From positions 1 to 64,000 of the forward strand of contig CP064980.1 of NCBI GenBank assembly GCA_016699535.1: a stretch of DNA of 64,000 nucleotides, written 5' to 3'. The DNA is from Myxococcales bacterium. Lineage in GTDB: Bacteria > Myxococcota_A > Polyangia > Polyangiales > GCA-016699535. A program made the position numbers and the translations under genes. Below, in pieces: positions 1 through 9,447 of this stretch; the first letter of the stretch is position 1, and the number at the start of each line of letters is the position of its first letter. The notes under the pieces are model-generated. The model saw nothing but the letters and a program-made list of their open reading frames with translations. It made no database searches and was not told the DNA's origin.

Positions 1-1010
1 ATGTCCACCGCAGCCAGTCAGCCGCTCGGCTCCTGCCGCTATTCGACAGTCACCCATCCTTCGATCGAGCACTCCGAGCAGCAGCGCCGAGCCTCACTCA
101 GGGCGGGTGCGAACGCTCCAAGTCAACGTCGGCAAGCTGTGCAACATGGCTTGTCACCACTGCCACGTCGAAGCCGGTCCCAAGCGAACCGAAGTATGTC
201 GCGCGAGGTGGCCGATCGGTTTACCAACCCGCTCGTCAAAACCCTGAGGTGGAGGTCGTAGACTTACCGGCGGGGCACCTGAGCTCAACCCGAACTTTCG
301 CAGGCTGGGTCGAGGCCACGAGACGCCTTGGCAGGCGAGTCATCGATCGCTGCAACTTGACCGTCTTGTTCGAGCCGAGCCTCCAGGGGTTGTCAGAGTT
401 CCTCGCGGCCCACGAGGTCGAGATTGTCGTCAGTCTCCTTGCTACAGCGCAGAGAACGTCGAGAAGCAGCGTGGGCGCGGTGCGTTCGACAAGGCATCGA
501 AGGGACTGCTTCGCTCAACTCCGCTTGGGCTACGGACGACCGGGCTCGCCGCTCAAGCTTGAATCTCGTCTACAACCCCGTCGGCGCCTCGCTTCCGCCT
601 GCCCAGGCGAAGCTCGAGGCCAAGTACAAAGAGGAGCTGTCGCGGCACTTCGGAATCGAGTTTCACGACCTGCTGACGATCACGAACATGCCCATCAAGC
701 GGTTCGCACGCGCTCGAACGGGCGAACAACCTCGAAGGCTACATGAGCCTCTCGTGAACCACTTCAGCGTAGGCACCGTGCCCGAGTTGAAGTGTGCCGT
801 TCGCTCGTGAGGTGAGCTGGGCGGCGAGCTCTACGACTGCGACTTCAACCAAATGCTCGAGATCCCCTCGGCGCCGGAAATCGTACCGATCTGGGACGTC
901 GAGTCGTTCGCCGAGCTCGAACAGGCTTACGGGTGGCGACCGCGAGCCACTGTTTCGGCTGCACGGCGGGAGCTGGGTCGAGCTGCTCGGGGCGCGCTGC
1001 GATGAGCCGG
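1..1010 (+). pseudogene. arsS: ArsS-type radical SAM protein, frameshifted and partial
   Basis: Pieces of one protein can be read by switching frame several times. An N-terminal segment contains VNVGKLCNMACHHCHVEAG (about 130-180), which carries the CxxxCxxC cluster motif of radical SAM enzymes. The middle segment includes LVYNPVGASLPPAQAKLE (about 565-620), and the C-terminus includes the Cys-rich HCFGCTAGAGSSC (about 945-985). These are characteristic of ArsS, which attaches the 5'-deoxyadenosyl group of SAM to dimethylated arsenic during arsenosugar synthesis. At least five indels break the frame, while the amino-acid motifs stay intact. That suggests base-calling errors rather than an old pseudogene. 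The true start may lie upstream of the window. The downstream glycosyltransferases support the arsenosugar context. Confidence 0.8.
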
Positions 1011-1587
1011 ACGAAGCACTGCCAGGCTCGCGCCGGGCGACACTGCTCCTGCACTTCAGCTGCCCGCGATCGACGGCAGGACCTTTGACGTCGCAAGCCT
1101 CGCCGGTCGGCCCTACCTGCTGTCAGTTCTTCGCTTCGCGAGCTGCCCTTTCTTGCAACTTGCGGGTCCATGAGCTGGTGCAACGGTTCAGCGAGCTCGG
1201 CGGCAGAGCCTCGATCATTGCGGTCTTGACTCGCCGCTCGAGAACCTCCAGCGGCATGCACAGCGTCACGCAGCGCCGTTTCGATCTTGGCCGATGAGAC
1301 GGGGTGCATACCGCGCCTACGCCATCGAACGCTCGCTGAGTGGGACGCTCATGGGGATGACCCGCCGCGCCCCCACACTTCTGCGGGCCATGGCTCGCGG
1401 GTACGTACCGACGTCACTGAAGGGAGCTTCATCGATGCCTGCGGACTTCTTGATTGACGGGGGTCGTGCAGACGGTTAGCTACTACGGCTGCGACGAAGG
1501 CGATCATCTGGCCTTCGACGTGGCGGTCAGATTCTCGAGAGAGCGCATCGCCCAGATGCCTTGGCGGCGACGGGAGGTGTCCGGTGA
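1000..1587 (+). pseudogene. AhpC/TSA-type peroxiredoxin-like protein, frameshifted
   Basis: Combining frames gives a thioredoxin-fold protein. Its N-terminal part reads roughly APALQLPAIDGRTFDVASLA and is followed by the active-site-like RFASCPFCNLRVHEL, where one extra t after TTC at about 1150 breaks the frame. A C-terminal part reads TLMGMTRRAPTLLRAMARG. The CPFC motif suggests a thiol peroxidase or thiol reductase. Several indels interrupt it, as in its neighbours. It directly follows arsS and probably overlaps the next start (GTG at 1584). Its role is inferred to be oxidative protection in the arsenic cluster. The substrate cannot be told from the sequence. Confidence 0.65.
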
Positions 1588-2867
1588 CCAGGGGCGTGCT
1601 GTTTCTCTGCACGGGTAAGCGTGCCGCAGCCAGATGGCCGAAGGCATTGCACGAGCGATCATGCCTCCCGGCGTGCGCATCTTCAGCGCCAGGACGAAGC
1701 TAAGGGCGTGGACACCCGCGCCGTGCAGGTGATGCACGAGCTCGGGCTCGACATCGCCGGGCATCGATCAAGGCTCTTGACGATGCGTCGATAGGAGAGT
1801 TCGACCTCGTCGATTGCGTTGTGCGGCGATGCCGCCGAACACTGCCCGAGCGTGCCGGGGTGTCAACATACGAACACTGGCCCATTGTAGACCCAGCGGG
1901 CGCCGCGGGGTCCGAAGAGCAGGTACTCGCTGAATTTCCGGAGAGTGCGCGACGAGCTGTTGAAGCGCATCTCGGAGTTGGCGGTTCGGCTCGCTCCCGA
2001 GCCGGCGCTCGGTGTCATCGGCGGTAGCGGGTTCTACGAGCTGCCAGGGCTCTCCGATGCGCGCCGGGTAGCTGTCAGCACGCCGTTCGGCGATGCCTCT
2101 GGACCGCTCGTCGAGGGCCGACTTGCTGGGCGGCGCGTGGTCTTCTTGGCGAGGCATGGAGAGGAGCATCGCCTCGCCAGGTGAGGTGAATGCCCGCGCG
2201 AACATCCCACGCTGAAGCGGGCTGGAGTCGCGTCTGGTGTCTGTTTCTGCGGTCGGCTCGCTGCGCGGGAGATCGCGCCCGGCGACGTGGTGCTTCCGAA
2301 TCAGTTCATTGACCGCACCATGGGGCGACCATCCACGTTCTTTGGGCAGGCGTGGTGGCGCACGCGAGCCTTGCGGATCCAGTCTGTCGCCACCTCGCTT
2401 CATCGATCGCCAGTGCGGCACGAGAGCACGGCGCGCGCGTACATCCGCAGGGCACGTACGTCTGTATCGAGGGCCCCAGTTCTCTCGAGCCGAGTCGGCG
2501 CTTTCGAGGAGCATCGGCGCGGACGTCGTCGGCATGATGAACTGCCCGAGGCTCGGCTCGCTCGTGAGGCAGAGCTCTGCTACGCGACGCTCGCACTCCC
2601 GACCGACTACGACTCCTGGCGCCCCGACGACGAGGTGCGCGTCACCGACGTTCTCTCGGTCCTGATGGCGAACGTGGCGCGAGCGAAGGCCATCCCGCTT
2701 CGGCGTTCGCCTCGCTTACAGCGAACGACTGCGCCTGTCAGCACACGCTCGACGCCGCGCTCCTGACACGGCCTGACTCCATCGACGCGGCGGCGCGGCT
2801 CCGGCTGCACGCCGTGCTCGCTCGCCGTCTCGGCGGCGACGTCAAGGGCATCGCGGGGGCAGCGTGA
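1584..2867 (+). pseudogene. arsC: Arsenate reductase (LMW-PTP type) joined to MTA-phosphorylase-like domain, frameshifted
   Basis: The start GTG at 1584 opens VLFLCTGNACRSQMAEG (one indel corrected), the CX5R loop of low-molecular-weight-phosphatase arsenate reductases. The ArsC part ends near 1985 in FRRVRDELLKR. With indels corrected, it then runs without a stop into ALGVIGGSGFYELPG (about 2008-2050), the N-terminal glycine loop of S-methyl-5'-thioadenosine phosphorylase. Later family segments follow: GVVLPNQFIDRTMGRP near 2285, a GPQFSSRAES-like stretch near 2480, and LPTDYDSW near 2600. About eight frameshifts are needed. A TTG near 1978 could be a separate start for the second enzyme, so a fusion is likely but not certain. 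The phosphorylase could remove adenine from the nucleoside made by ArsS (inference). Confidence 0.72.
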
Positions 2868-4001
2868 CGCTTACCACAGGTAACACTGGCTGCCCTTGGC
2901 TTCGCGCTTGCGTTTGTGAATGGGGCAAACGACGTGTCCAAGGGCATCGCAACCCTCGTCGGGAGCGGGGTGTCCGAGTACCGGCGCGCGAGATTATGGG
3001 GCACGATCTGGACTGCGATCGGAGGCCTTCTCGGAGCAATCCTTGCGACCGCAATGGTGACGACGTTCGGCAACGGTCTGCTCGCGCCGGGCACGACGCA
3101 GTCCCTGGGGGCGGGCGTCGCAACCCTCCTCGGCGCGTCGGCATGGGTGCTCATCGCTACGCGCACCGGACTTCCGGTGTCCACGACCCATGCGATCGTC
3201 GGGTCGCTCGTTGGCGTGGCGGCCGTCGCCTACGGCGTCGATGGTGTTCGCTGGAACGCGCTGGGCGGCAAGGTGGTGTTGCCCCTGCTGCTCACTCCGA
3301 TGCTCTCGTTCGCGCTCGTCACCGTGCTCCTGAAGGCGACCAGACGCTTTCGGGGTTCGGCGGTAGCGCACATGCCGGACTGTCTCTGCGCCGAAGTAGC
3401 GGCGACGGGACCCGCGCTCGCGGGCATCTCGCGCTCTGCAGGCCCGCAAGTTGCTCGTGCGACGGGGTTGCAGTTGGTCGTTGCTCCTCAGGCCGATTGC
3501 GCGGTGGAGCGTCCCGCGGCCGCGCGGCTGACGCTCGATCACCTTCACTGGTTCACCGCAGGTGCCGCAAGTTTCGCTCGTGGAATGAATGACGCCCCGA
3601 AGATCGTCGCGCTGGTGCTTGCTGCCTCAGCGCTCGGGGGGGCTGCGTCCATGGGACATCCGCCGCTCTTCCTACTCGTTACCGCGGGCATGGTTGTCGG
3701 GAGCCTCGTCGGGGGACGTCGTGTCACGCGCGTGCTCGCGGAGAAGGTCACACCCATGGATCATCGCGAGGGCTTCCTCGCTAACCTCGTTACCGCGGGG
3801 CTCGTGACCACGGGCGCGACACTCGGGTTGCCGATGTCGACGACGCATGTTTCCTCGGGTGGCATCATCGGTGCGGGCGCGCAGCGCTCGTCCCTCAATA
3901 CGAAAACACTGAGGGACATCGTCCTCGCTTGGGTCGTCACCGTTCCCGCGGCGGCTGCGCTCGGCATCGGCGCGTTCCTCTTGGGACGGTGGTTGACATG
4001 A
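2864..4001 (+). CDS. PiT-family inorganic phosphate (or arsenate) transporter
   Basis: A multi-pass membrane protein of about 378 residues. It carries both signature repeats of the PiT family: FVNGANDVSKGIATLVG near the N-terminus and FARGMNDAPKIVALVL in the second half, plus the paired GLPVSTTHAIVGSLVG and GLPMSTTHVSSGGIIG motifs. PiT proteins co-transport phosphate with cations. The GTG at 2864 overlaps the previous stop (GTGA). One extra base near 2879 shifts the frame, so the intact frame formally begins at GTG 2916 inside the first signature. In an arsenic cluster it may move arsenate or supply phosphate to the neighbouring phosphorylase-like enzyme (inference). Confidence 0.85.
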
Positions 4002-4754
4002 CCAGCGGCCGCCCTGCTTCCAGCACCAGGCGCGCAGTTCGCGTGCTGATCGCGAGCGGGCTGCTTGTCGCAGTAGCAACGGGCCTCGTGCTCTTCCCGA
4101 TGGGACGCTGGACGCTCGCGCTGGTGGAGTGGGTACGCGGTGCCGGTGCGGCGGGGAGTTGTCGTCTTCGCGCTGACGTACGTGGCGGCGACGGCGCTGA
4201 TGCTCCCAGGCTCGCTGCTCACTCTCGGTGCGGGCTTCGCTTACGGCCCGGTCTGGGGAGCGTTGCTGGTCTCGCCGATCAGCGTGCTTGCCTCGAGCTT
4301 GTCATTTGCCCTCGGGCGATTTGTCGCGCGCGATTGGATCTCTCGCAGAGTCGCCAGGGACGGGCGGTTCGCGGCGATCGACGCTGCCGTGGGCGAGAGC
4401 GGGTTCAAGATCGTCACGCTACTGCGCCTGTCGCCGGTGTTGCCGTTTAACTTGCTGAACTACGCGCTCGGCCTAACCCGCGTTCGCCCGCGCGACTACG
4501 TCCTCGGATCTTGGGTGGGCATGCTCCCGGGCACGGTGATGTACGTCTATCTCGGCTCACTCGTCACGAGCGCGAGCCAGCTCGCGAGTGGCGAGCGAAC
4601 GGACGCCGGCCCCTGGGCGCGCATCCTTTACTTGGGCGGACTCGCGGCCACGCTGCTGGTCACGATCATCATTACGCGGGTCGCTCGGCGGGCGCTCGGA
4701 ACCGCACTCGGGCGCGCCTCAGCTGCAACGTCGCCGCAGGAGGGGCAAACATGA
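3998..4754 (+). CDS. TVP38/TMEM64 (DedA-like) membrane protein, one frameshift
   Basis: ATG 3998 overlaps the PiT stop (ATGA). The first ~50 residues contain a membrane segment, LIASGLLVAVATGLVLFP. One extra base near 4156 moves the frame. The rest contains the family core, GFAYGPVWGALLVSPIS, FALGRFVARDWI, LRLSPVLPFNLLNYALGL and SWVGMLPGTVMYVYLGS, then a last membrane helix. These are landmarks of SNARE-associated/TVP38 proteins. Function is poorly known. Such genes often sit beside MerA-like flavoproteins in metal-resistance clusters, as here. It ends in an ATGA overlap with the flavoprotein gene. Confidence 0.8.
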
Positions 4755-6296
4755 GCCTGGCCATGACAGCGACCTCTTCACCCCGCCCAACCATCGAGGT
4801 GCTGCCGGACGACGCCCATAACCGCGAGTTGGTCTCGCATGTCCATCCAAAGGGCTGGGAGAATCCGACGCCGAGCGGGCCGTACAACTTGGTCGTGATC
4901 GGTGGTGGCACCGCGGGGCTCGTCTCGGCGATGGGCGCGGCCGGCCTCGGCGCTCGCGTCGCACTCATCGAGCGACACCTTCTGGGCGGCGATTGTCTCA
5001 ACTATGGGTGTGTCCCGTCCAAGGCGCTGATCCGTGCGGCACGGGCTGTGTTCGACGCGCGAGAGGTCGCGTCGTTCGGCGGTCGTGCTCCCGAGCCCAT
5101 CGCGCTCGACTTCGCCGCTGTCATGGAGAGGATGCGCCGGCTACGAGCTGGCATCGCGCATCACGACTCGGCGAAGCGCTTCAAGGAGAGCGGGATCGAC
5201 GTGTTCCTGGGAGACGCCAAGTTCGTGTCGCCTGAGGAGGTCGAGGTGGCGGGGGCGCAGCTTCGGTTTGCACGGGCAGTCATTGCGACCGGAGCACGTG
5301 CCGCGACGCTACCGATTCCCGGACTCGCCGAGGTGGGCTTCCTGACCAACGAATCGGTGTTCACGTTGACCACCCTGCCGCAAAGGCTGGCCGTCATCGG
5401 CGCGGGTCCGATCGGGTGTGAGCTGGCCCAGGCATTTCGGCGCTTCGGAAGCGAGGAGACGATCCTCAGCGTCGACCCACGCGTGCTGCCTCGGGAGGAT
5501 CCTGACGCGGCCACGGTGTTGCACGCGCAGCTCACCGACGAGGGCATCTCGCTCGTCCTGGGCGCCAAGCTCACCAAGGTCGACGCAAGCCCCAAGGCAG
5601 CAGGCTCTCGTTTGACCGCGGCCGCGGCGACGAGGAGATCACAGCGGACGCCATCCTCGTGGCCGTCGGACGCGCGCCCAACGTCGAGGGGCTTGCTCTC
5701 GAGGCTGCGGGGGTGGCCTTCGACCGATCCGGCGTGAAGGTCGACGACCGCCTTCGGAGCTCCAACCCACGCATCTACGCCGCAGGGGACATCTGTAGCC
5801 CCTACAAGTTCACCCACGCTGCGGATGCGATGGCTCGCGTGGTGCTTCAGAACGCGCTGTTCATGGGGCGCAAGAAGGCCAGCTCGCTGGTGATTCCGTG
5901 GAGCACGTACACCGATCCCGAGATCGCCCATGTCGGGCTCTACGAGCACGAGGCCAGGATCGGGGGCTCTCCGTTAAGACCTTCACGGTCCAGCTCGGCG
6001 AAGTCGATCGCGCGGTACTGGACGGCGAGACGAAGGGCTTTGCGCGACTTCATGTCGACGAACGGGACGGGCGCATCCTTGGAGCTACCGTCGTTGCGCG
6101 TCACGCCGGCGAGATGGTGGGTGAGGTGTGCCTAGCGATCACGGAGGGACTCTCCGCAGGGTCCCTGTCCAAGACCATTCATCCGTATCCGACTCAAGCA
6201 GAAGTGTGGAAGCGCCTCGGGGATGCGTACGCCCGCACGCGGCTCAAGCCGTGGATCACGCGCCTCTTTGAACGCTACTTCAAGTGGCGCCGATAG
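4751..6296 (+). CDS. MerA-like FAD/NAD(P) disulfide oxidoreductase, two frameshifts
   Basis: The N-terminal FAD fold VVIGGGTAGLVSAMGAAGLG is followed by the redox-active disulfide motif GGDCLNYGCVPSKAL, an NAD(P)-binding loop VIGAGPIGCELAQAFRRFG, the second FAD motif RIYAAGDI, and a dimerisation domain ending HPYPTQAEVWKRLGDAYAR. This matches the mercuric-reductase/dihydrolipoamide-dehydrogenase family. It lacks the HMA domain and the terminal Cys pair of true MerA, so mercury reduction is doubtful. The frame breaks near 5610 and again near 5965, and all motifs remain readable. It starts at ATG 4751 (ATGA overlap). Likely a general thiol/disulfide or metalloid redox enzyme of the cluster. Confidence 0.85.
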
Positions 6297-6310
6297 GTGG
6301 AATGCAGATC

Positions 6311-6979
6311 ATGAACTCCCGCGACACAACCTTGTGCATCTTCGCGAAGGCGCCACGTGCCGGTGCTGTGAAGACGCGTCTCGCCGCGACCATCGGCGCA
6401 GACGCCGCGGCTCAGCTGGCTGACGCCTTCTTCTGGGACACGCTCGAGGTCGCCGAGAAGCTCGCGTCAGTCCGCGTGGTGGTTGCGCTTTCCGGCAACG
6501 AGCTGTTGCTCCCCGCACTCCGTGACCGCGTCGACGTCTGGCACCAGGGCGAGGGTGATCTTGGCGCCCGCCTCCAGCGGAACCTCCGACGAGCATTGAC
6601 CGAGAGTCCCCGCGTCCTGGCCGTCGGAACCGATTCGCCCGGACTTCCGGTCGCGCTCCTCGAGCAAGCATTGGTCGCCCTCGACACGCACGACGCAGTG
6701 CTTGGCCCAGCCGATGACGGGGGCTTCTATCTCCTCGGAACGAGGAAATGCCCAGAAGGTCTGCTATCCGGCTTGCCCTGGAGCAGCGCGGATACGAGAG
6801 AGAGGACTCTTGCGCGGCTTGAAGAGCGTGGACTGTCCGTAGCGCTCTTGGCTCCGTGGTTCGACGTGGACCGCGAGCGGGACCTCGAGCGCCTGCGCAC
6901 CTTGCTTGTCGCGGGAGAGATTCACGCGCCAGCGACCTGTCGGGTCTTGGGGATCCGCCCCGAGGGAGTGGCGCAATGA
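6311..6979 (+). CDS. TIGR04282-family arsenosugar-type glycosyltransferase
   Basis: An intact protein of about 222 residues. It has CIFAKAPRAGAVKTRLA at the N-terminus, a nucleotide-sugar fold start, and the acidic stretch VLGPADDGGFYLLG with GTDSPGLP ahead of it, typical of DUF2064/TIGR04282 proteins. These are associated with ArsS-containing clusters and are annotated as arsenosugar biosynthesis glycosyltransferases. An AGGTGG box about 10 bases upstream favours ATG 6311. ATG 6302 and 6284 are alternatives. It overlaps the next glycosyltransferase by ATGA, so the two are probably coupled. From here on, the host cluster is free of frameshifts. Confidence 0.85.
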   Translation: MNSRDTTLCIFAKAPRAGAVKTRLAATIGADAAAQLADAFFWDTLEVAEKLASVRVVVALSGNELLLPALRDRVDVWHQGEGDLGARLQRNLRRALTESPRVLAVGTDSPGLPVALLEQALVALDTHDAVLGPADDGGFYLLGTRKCPEGLLSGLPWSSADTRERTLARLEERGLSVALLAPWFDVDRERDLERLRTLLVAGEIHAPATCRVLGIRPEGVAQ

Positions 6980-7683
6980 ACACCAAGGCGCGCCCGCGAG
7001 TCTCCGTCGTGATGCCGGTGCTGAACGAGGAGCGGCGGATCGCGCAGGCCCTCGAGAGCCTATTGACTGTCGCCGCCGTGCACGAGGTCATCGTGGTCGA
7101 TGGTGGGAGCACGGACGCGACCGCCAACCTCGTCGGCGCGCATTCCCGCGTCGCCTTCCTTCGCGCGGAGCGCGGACGAGCGAAGCAGATGAATGCTGGA
7201 GCCCGAGCGGCGAGCGGTGACGTGCTGCTCTTTCTGCATGCCGACGTAACGCTCCCGGACGATGCCATCTCGCAGGCAGTGGGCGCGCTTCGTGATCCTG
7301 GCGTCGTCGCCGGCGCCTTCCGAACCTGGACGGTTGCGGATGGCGGCGCGGCACCGCTCTGGGCGCCCCTCCTGCATCTGGCCGACCTCCGGTCCCGGTA
7401 TACACGCCTGCCTTATGGCGACCAGGCCGTCTTCGTTCGGGCCGCGGTATTCAGCGAGCTCGGCGGATTCCCTGACCAGCCGCTCATGGAGGACCTCGAG
7501 CTCAGCCGGCGGCTTCGCGAAGTTGGCGGCGTCGTCACGGTGCCCGCCTCCGTGCGTGTCTCGGGCAGGCGCTTCCCGACACGGCCAGCGTACTACACGT
7601 TGCTGGTGAACATCTTCCCGCTCCTGTACCGACTGGGGATGCCGCCGCGCGTCCTGGCAAACCTGTACGGGCATCCGCGATGA
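6976..7683 (+). CDS. TIGR04283-family arsenosugar-type glycosyltransferase (GT2)
   Basis: A 235-residue family-2 glycosyltransferase. It has VSVVMPVLNEERRI at the N-terminus, the nucleotide-binding VIVVDGGSTDAT, the metal-binding FLHADVTLP in place of a classic DxD, and the acceptor-side motif MEDLELSRRL. The TIGR04283 family occurs beside TIGR04282 and ArsS, and both partners are here in the expected order. It probably transfers or builds the sugar or aglycone part of an arsenosugar in the cytoplasm (family-based inference). It overlaps both neighbours by ATGA. Confidence 0.87.
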   Translation: MNTKARPRVSVVMPVLNEERRIAQALESLLTVAAVHEVIVVDGGSTDATANLVGAHSRVAFLRAERGRAKQMNAGARAASGDVLLFLHADVTLPDDAISQAVGALRDPGVVAGAFRTWTVADGGAAPLWAPLLHLADLRSRYTRLPYGDQAVFVRAAVFSELGGFPDQPLMEDLELSRRLREVGGVVTVPASVRVSGRRFPTRPAYYTLLVNIFPLLYRLGMPPRVLANLYGHPR

Positions 7684-8261
7684 TGGCTCGCGAAACCAAG
7701 GACCAAGCACAACGGGTGAGTGGCCTGTCCGCGCCGTCCGCGCCGCTTTGGGTTCGGGTGTTGTATGCGCTGCAGCGAGGCCGGAGCGGGGTCGTGCTCG
7801 AGCCCACCCGTGTCTGGGCGCGCGCACCTGCGGCCATGCGCGGCTTTCTTCATTTCGTAGCAGCAGTCGACCGAAAAAGTTCGCCCATCGAGCCCGCGCT
7901 TCGGTCGCTGGTCATGGTCAAAGTATCCCAGGTCAACGCGTGTGCCTTCTGCGTCGACCTCAACGCAGCGAGGTTGCAAGAGCGAGGTGTCAGCCCGGAG
8001 AAGGTGCTGGCCCTCGCCAACTACGAGGGGTCGACGCTGTTTTCGTCCAAGGAACGCGTCGTGCTGGACCACGCCGTCGCCATGACGAGAAGCGATCGGG
8101 GCGTCGACGACGAGATCATCAGCCGACTGCGGGAGTTCTTTGACGATAACGCAATCGTTGAGCTGACGGCGCTCATTGCTCTTCAGAACGCCTCGAGCAA
8201 GTTCAACGCTGCGCTCGGAATTCCATCCCAGGGCTTCTGCCCCGTGATCCCTGCGCGGTGA
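7680..8261 (+). CDS. Carboxymuconolactone decarboxylase / AhpD-like protein
   Basis: A 193-residue protein whose core RSLVMVKVSQVNACAFC continues as VDLNAARLQERG. This is the AhpD-fold region with a CxxC pair (CAFC). The usual histidine a few residues after the second Cys is replaced (VDLN). AhpD-like proteins act as thiol reductants or peroxidases. It starts in an ATGA overlap with the glycosyltransferase, ends the bacterial cluster, and is followed by only 66 bases before leftward phage-type genes converge on it. Its arsenic role is inferred from position only. Confidence 0.78.
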   Translation: MMARETKDQAQRVSGLSAPSAPLWVRVLYALQRGRSGVVLEPTRVWARAPAAMRGFLHFVAAVDRKSSPIEPALRSLVMVKVSQVNACAFCVDLNAARLQERGVSPEKVLALANYEGSTLFSSKERVVLDHAVAMTRSDRGVDDEIISRLREFFDDNAIVELTALIALQNASSKFNAALGIPSQGFCPVIPAR

Positions 8262-8327
8262 TCGCTGGAGACGCGTACCCATCCAGCCCATTCAGAAGTC
8301 CGGAGACTCGATCGCTCGCCCGGCCAG

Positions 8328-8636
8328 TCACCTTTGTCTCACAAGCTTCGTCAGCAGCGCCATCCCCCGCTCGGCCTCGGCGGGCGTCGCGTCGGCCAGC
8401 TCGAGGTACACGCGGCCGCGGGCGTCGTAGAAGCTCTCGGTCTGGACGATCCAGCGCTCCCGCTCAGGCGTCGCCAGCTCGACCTCGGCGGCGAGCTTGT
8501 GGAGCGCGGCGCTCACCAGGCGGTGGGTCGTGCCCTTCGGGAGCCGGATCTCGATCTGCGGCTCGGCGGTCCCGTAGCGGCTCTCGCCCTGGCTCACCGT
8601 CTTCGTCGTCTGCGTGTTCTGGCTCGTGGTCTGCAT
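8328..8636 (-). CDS. Hypothetical protein, last gene of the leftward phage block
   Basis: A 102-residue protein with a polar Thr/Gln-rich start and a folded part around IEIRLPKGTTHRLVSAALHK and RERWIVQTESFYDARG. I do not recognise the family. It starts at ATG 8636 and follows a copy of the class 1 promoter-like motif (8684-8713), so it probably has its own transcript. It is the last leftward gene before the host cluster, which makes it a candidate for the prophage end. The 66 bases between its stop and the host gene at 8261 hold no gene. Confidence 0.6.
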   Translation of the reverse strand: MQTTSQNTQTTKTVSQGESRYGTAEPQIEIRLPKGTTHRLVSAALHKLAAEVELATPERERWIVQTESFYDARGRVYLELADATPAEAERGMALLTKLVRQR

Positions 8637-8683
8637 CGTCGTCCTCGCGTTCTGCAGGGCGGCTCGTCGCCCGTTGCGAGGGA

Positions 8684-8713
8684 CATACAGGCTTCTGTTC
8701 GCGCCCCCAGCAA
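8684..8713 (-). promoter_or_regulatory. Class 1 promoter-like motif, copy A
   Basis: On the minus strand this reads TTGCTG, an 18-base spacer ending in AGAAGCC, then TGTATG. Four other copies in the window share the spacing and the spacer end. Upstream, at 8721-8760, it also shares a block with copy B that includes GAAAATACATC and CTATTCCAA. It lies 48 bases ahead of the ATG at 8636. The rest of the 173-base gap 8637-8809 is noncoding. Confidence 0.6.
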
Positions 8714-8809
8714 GGCCAAGAACGTCGATTTCCGATGTATTTTCCGGCAGTTGGAATAGTTGCGAGGTTCCGCGCCCTTCGGGCTGCGAAGCCGACGGAG
8801 GCCGGTCGC

Positions 8810-9052
8810 CTACATCCGCTGCGTGAGCCCGGTGCGGAGCATCTCGGCGACGAGCGACACAGCCAGCGCCTCGTCGCTCTCGCCCTTCACGTCGAGCTCG
8901 ACCTCCTCGAACTTGCGCGCGTTGGCGACGACCCATTCGATGTACTTCGGCACCGTGAAGTCCTCGACGCCGAAGGCGATGTCCTGCATCGCGCGGACGA
9001 TCTGCAGGGCCGTGCCTTGGAACACGCGCCCGTCTCTCATCACGATCTTCAT
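8810..9052 (-). CDS. Small hypothetical protein coupled to the cyclotransferase
   Basis: 80 residues starting MKIVMRDGRVFQGTAL, with acidic and hydrophobic stretches such as EEVELDVKGESDEALAVSL and a C-terminus LRTGLTQRM. It is not recognised. ATG 9052 lies in an ATGA overlap with the preceding cyclotransferase gene and has AAGGAG about 8 bases upstream. A GTG at 9061 is less likely. Its place in the amidoligase-cyclotransferase cassette suggests a linked role, but nothing in the sequence proves that. Confidence 0.6.
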   Translation of the reverse strand: MKIVMRDGRVFQGTALQIVRAMQDIAFGVEDFTVPKYIEWVVANARKFEEVELDVKGESDEALAVSLVAEMLRTGLTQRM

Positions 9053-9447
9053 GCTCTCCACTCCTTGCTGCGCGCTCGCCAGCTGCCCGAGTCGATGACG
9101 GGAAGACCTTCGACCTGCTCGGGCGCGAGGAGGTAGGTCTCGACGGTGGCGCCGCCCTCGAGGGCGATGCGCGAGCGCCGGTAGAAGCGCGGGTGCCCCT
9201 CGAGTCGATCGAGCGCGGCGAGCGTCGGCTCGTCGACCTCATACACCTCGCCCGCCACCGCATGCTCGCCACCGCGCACAAGCCCGGGGAACGCGCCGAG
9301 GTCGCGCAGCTCGAACGCCGGCTTCGTCCTGGCCGCCGCGACGAGCCGCGCGCCGACGAGGAGCCGGTGGTTCGGCTCGCCGGCAAGGAGCGTCCCGTAG
9401 ACGAAGACGCGCGTGGGCGCGCCACGCTGGCCCTTGGGCGCGTTCAT
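9049..9447 (-). CDS. Gamma-glutamylcyclotransferase-like protein (second copy)
   Basis: A 132-residue GGCT/AIG2-fold protein. It has the substrate-loop motif RVFVYGTLLAGEPNHRLL at the N-terminus and LAALDRLEGHPRFYRRSRI, which includes the family's conserved EGHP-FY segment. GGCT enzymes release 5-oxoproline from gamma-glutamyl-amine bonds. It starts at ATG 9447 in an ATGA overlap with another GGCT-like gene of different sequence. The pair follows an amidoligase gene, a pairing of bond-forming and bond-breaking enzymes described for amidoligase systems, some in phages. Confidence 0.82.
   Translation of the reverse strand: MNAPKGQRGAPTRVFVYGTLLAGEPNHRLLVGARLVAAARTKPAFELRDLGAFPGLVRGGEHAVAGEVYEVDEPTLAALDRLEGHPRFYRRSRIALEGGATVETYLLAPEQVEGLPVIDSGSWRARSKEWRA

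Noticed and set aside
4741..4754. GGGGCAAAC before the flavoprotein
   Set aside because: Shares only half of class 2 on the opposite strand sense; it is the coding end of the TVP38 gene in the host cluster.
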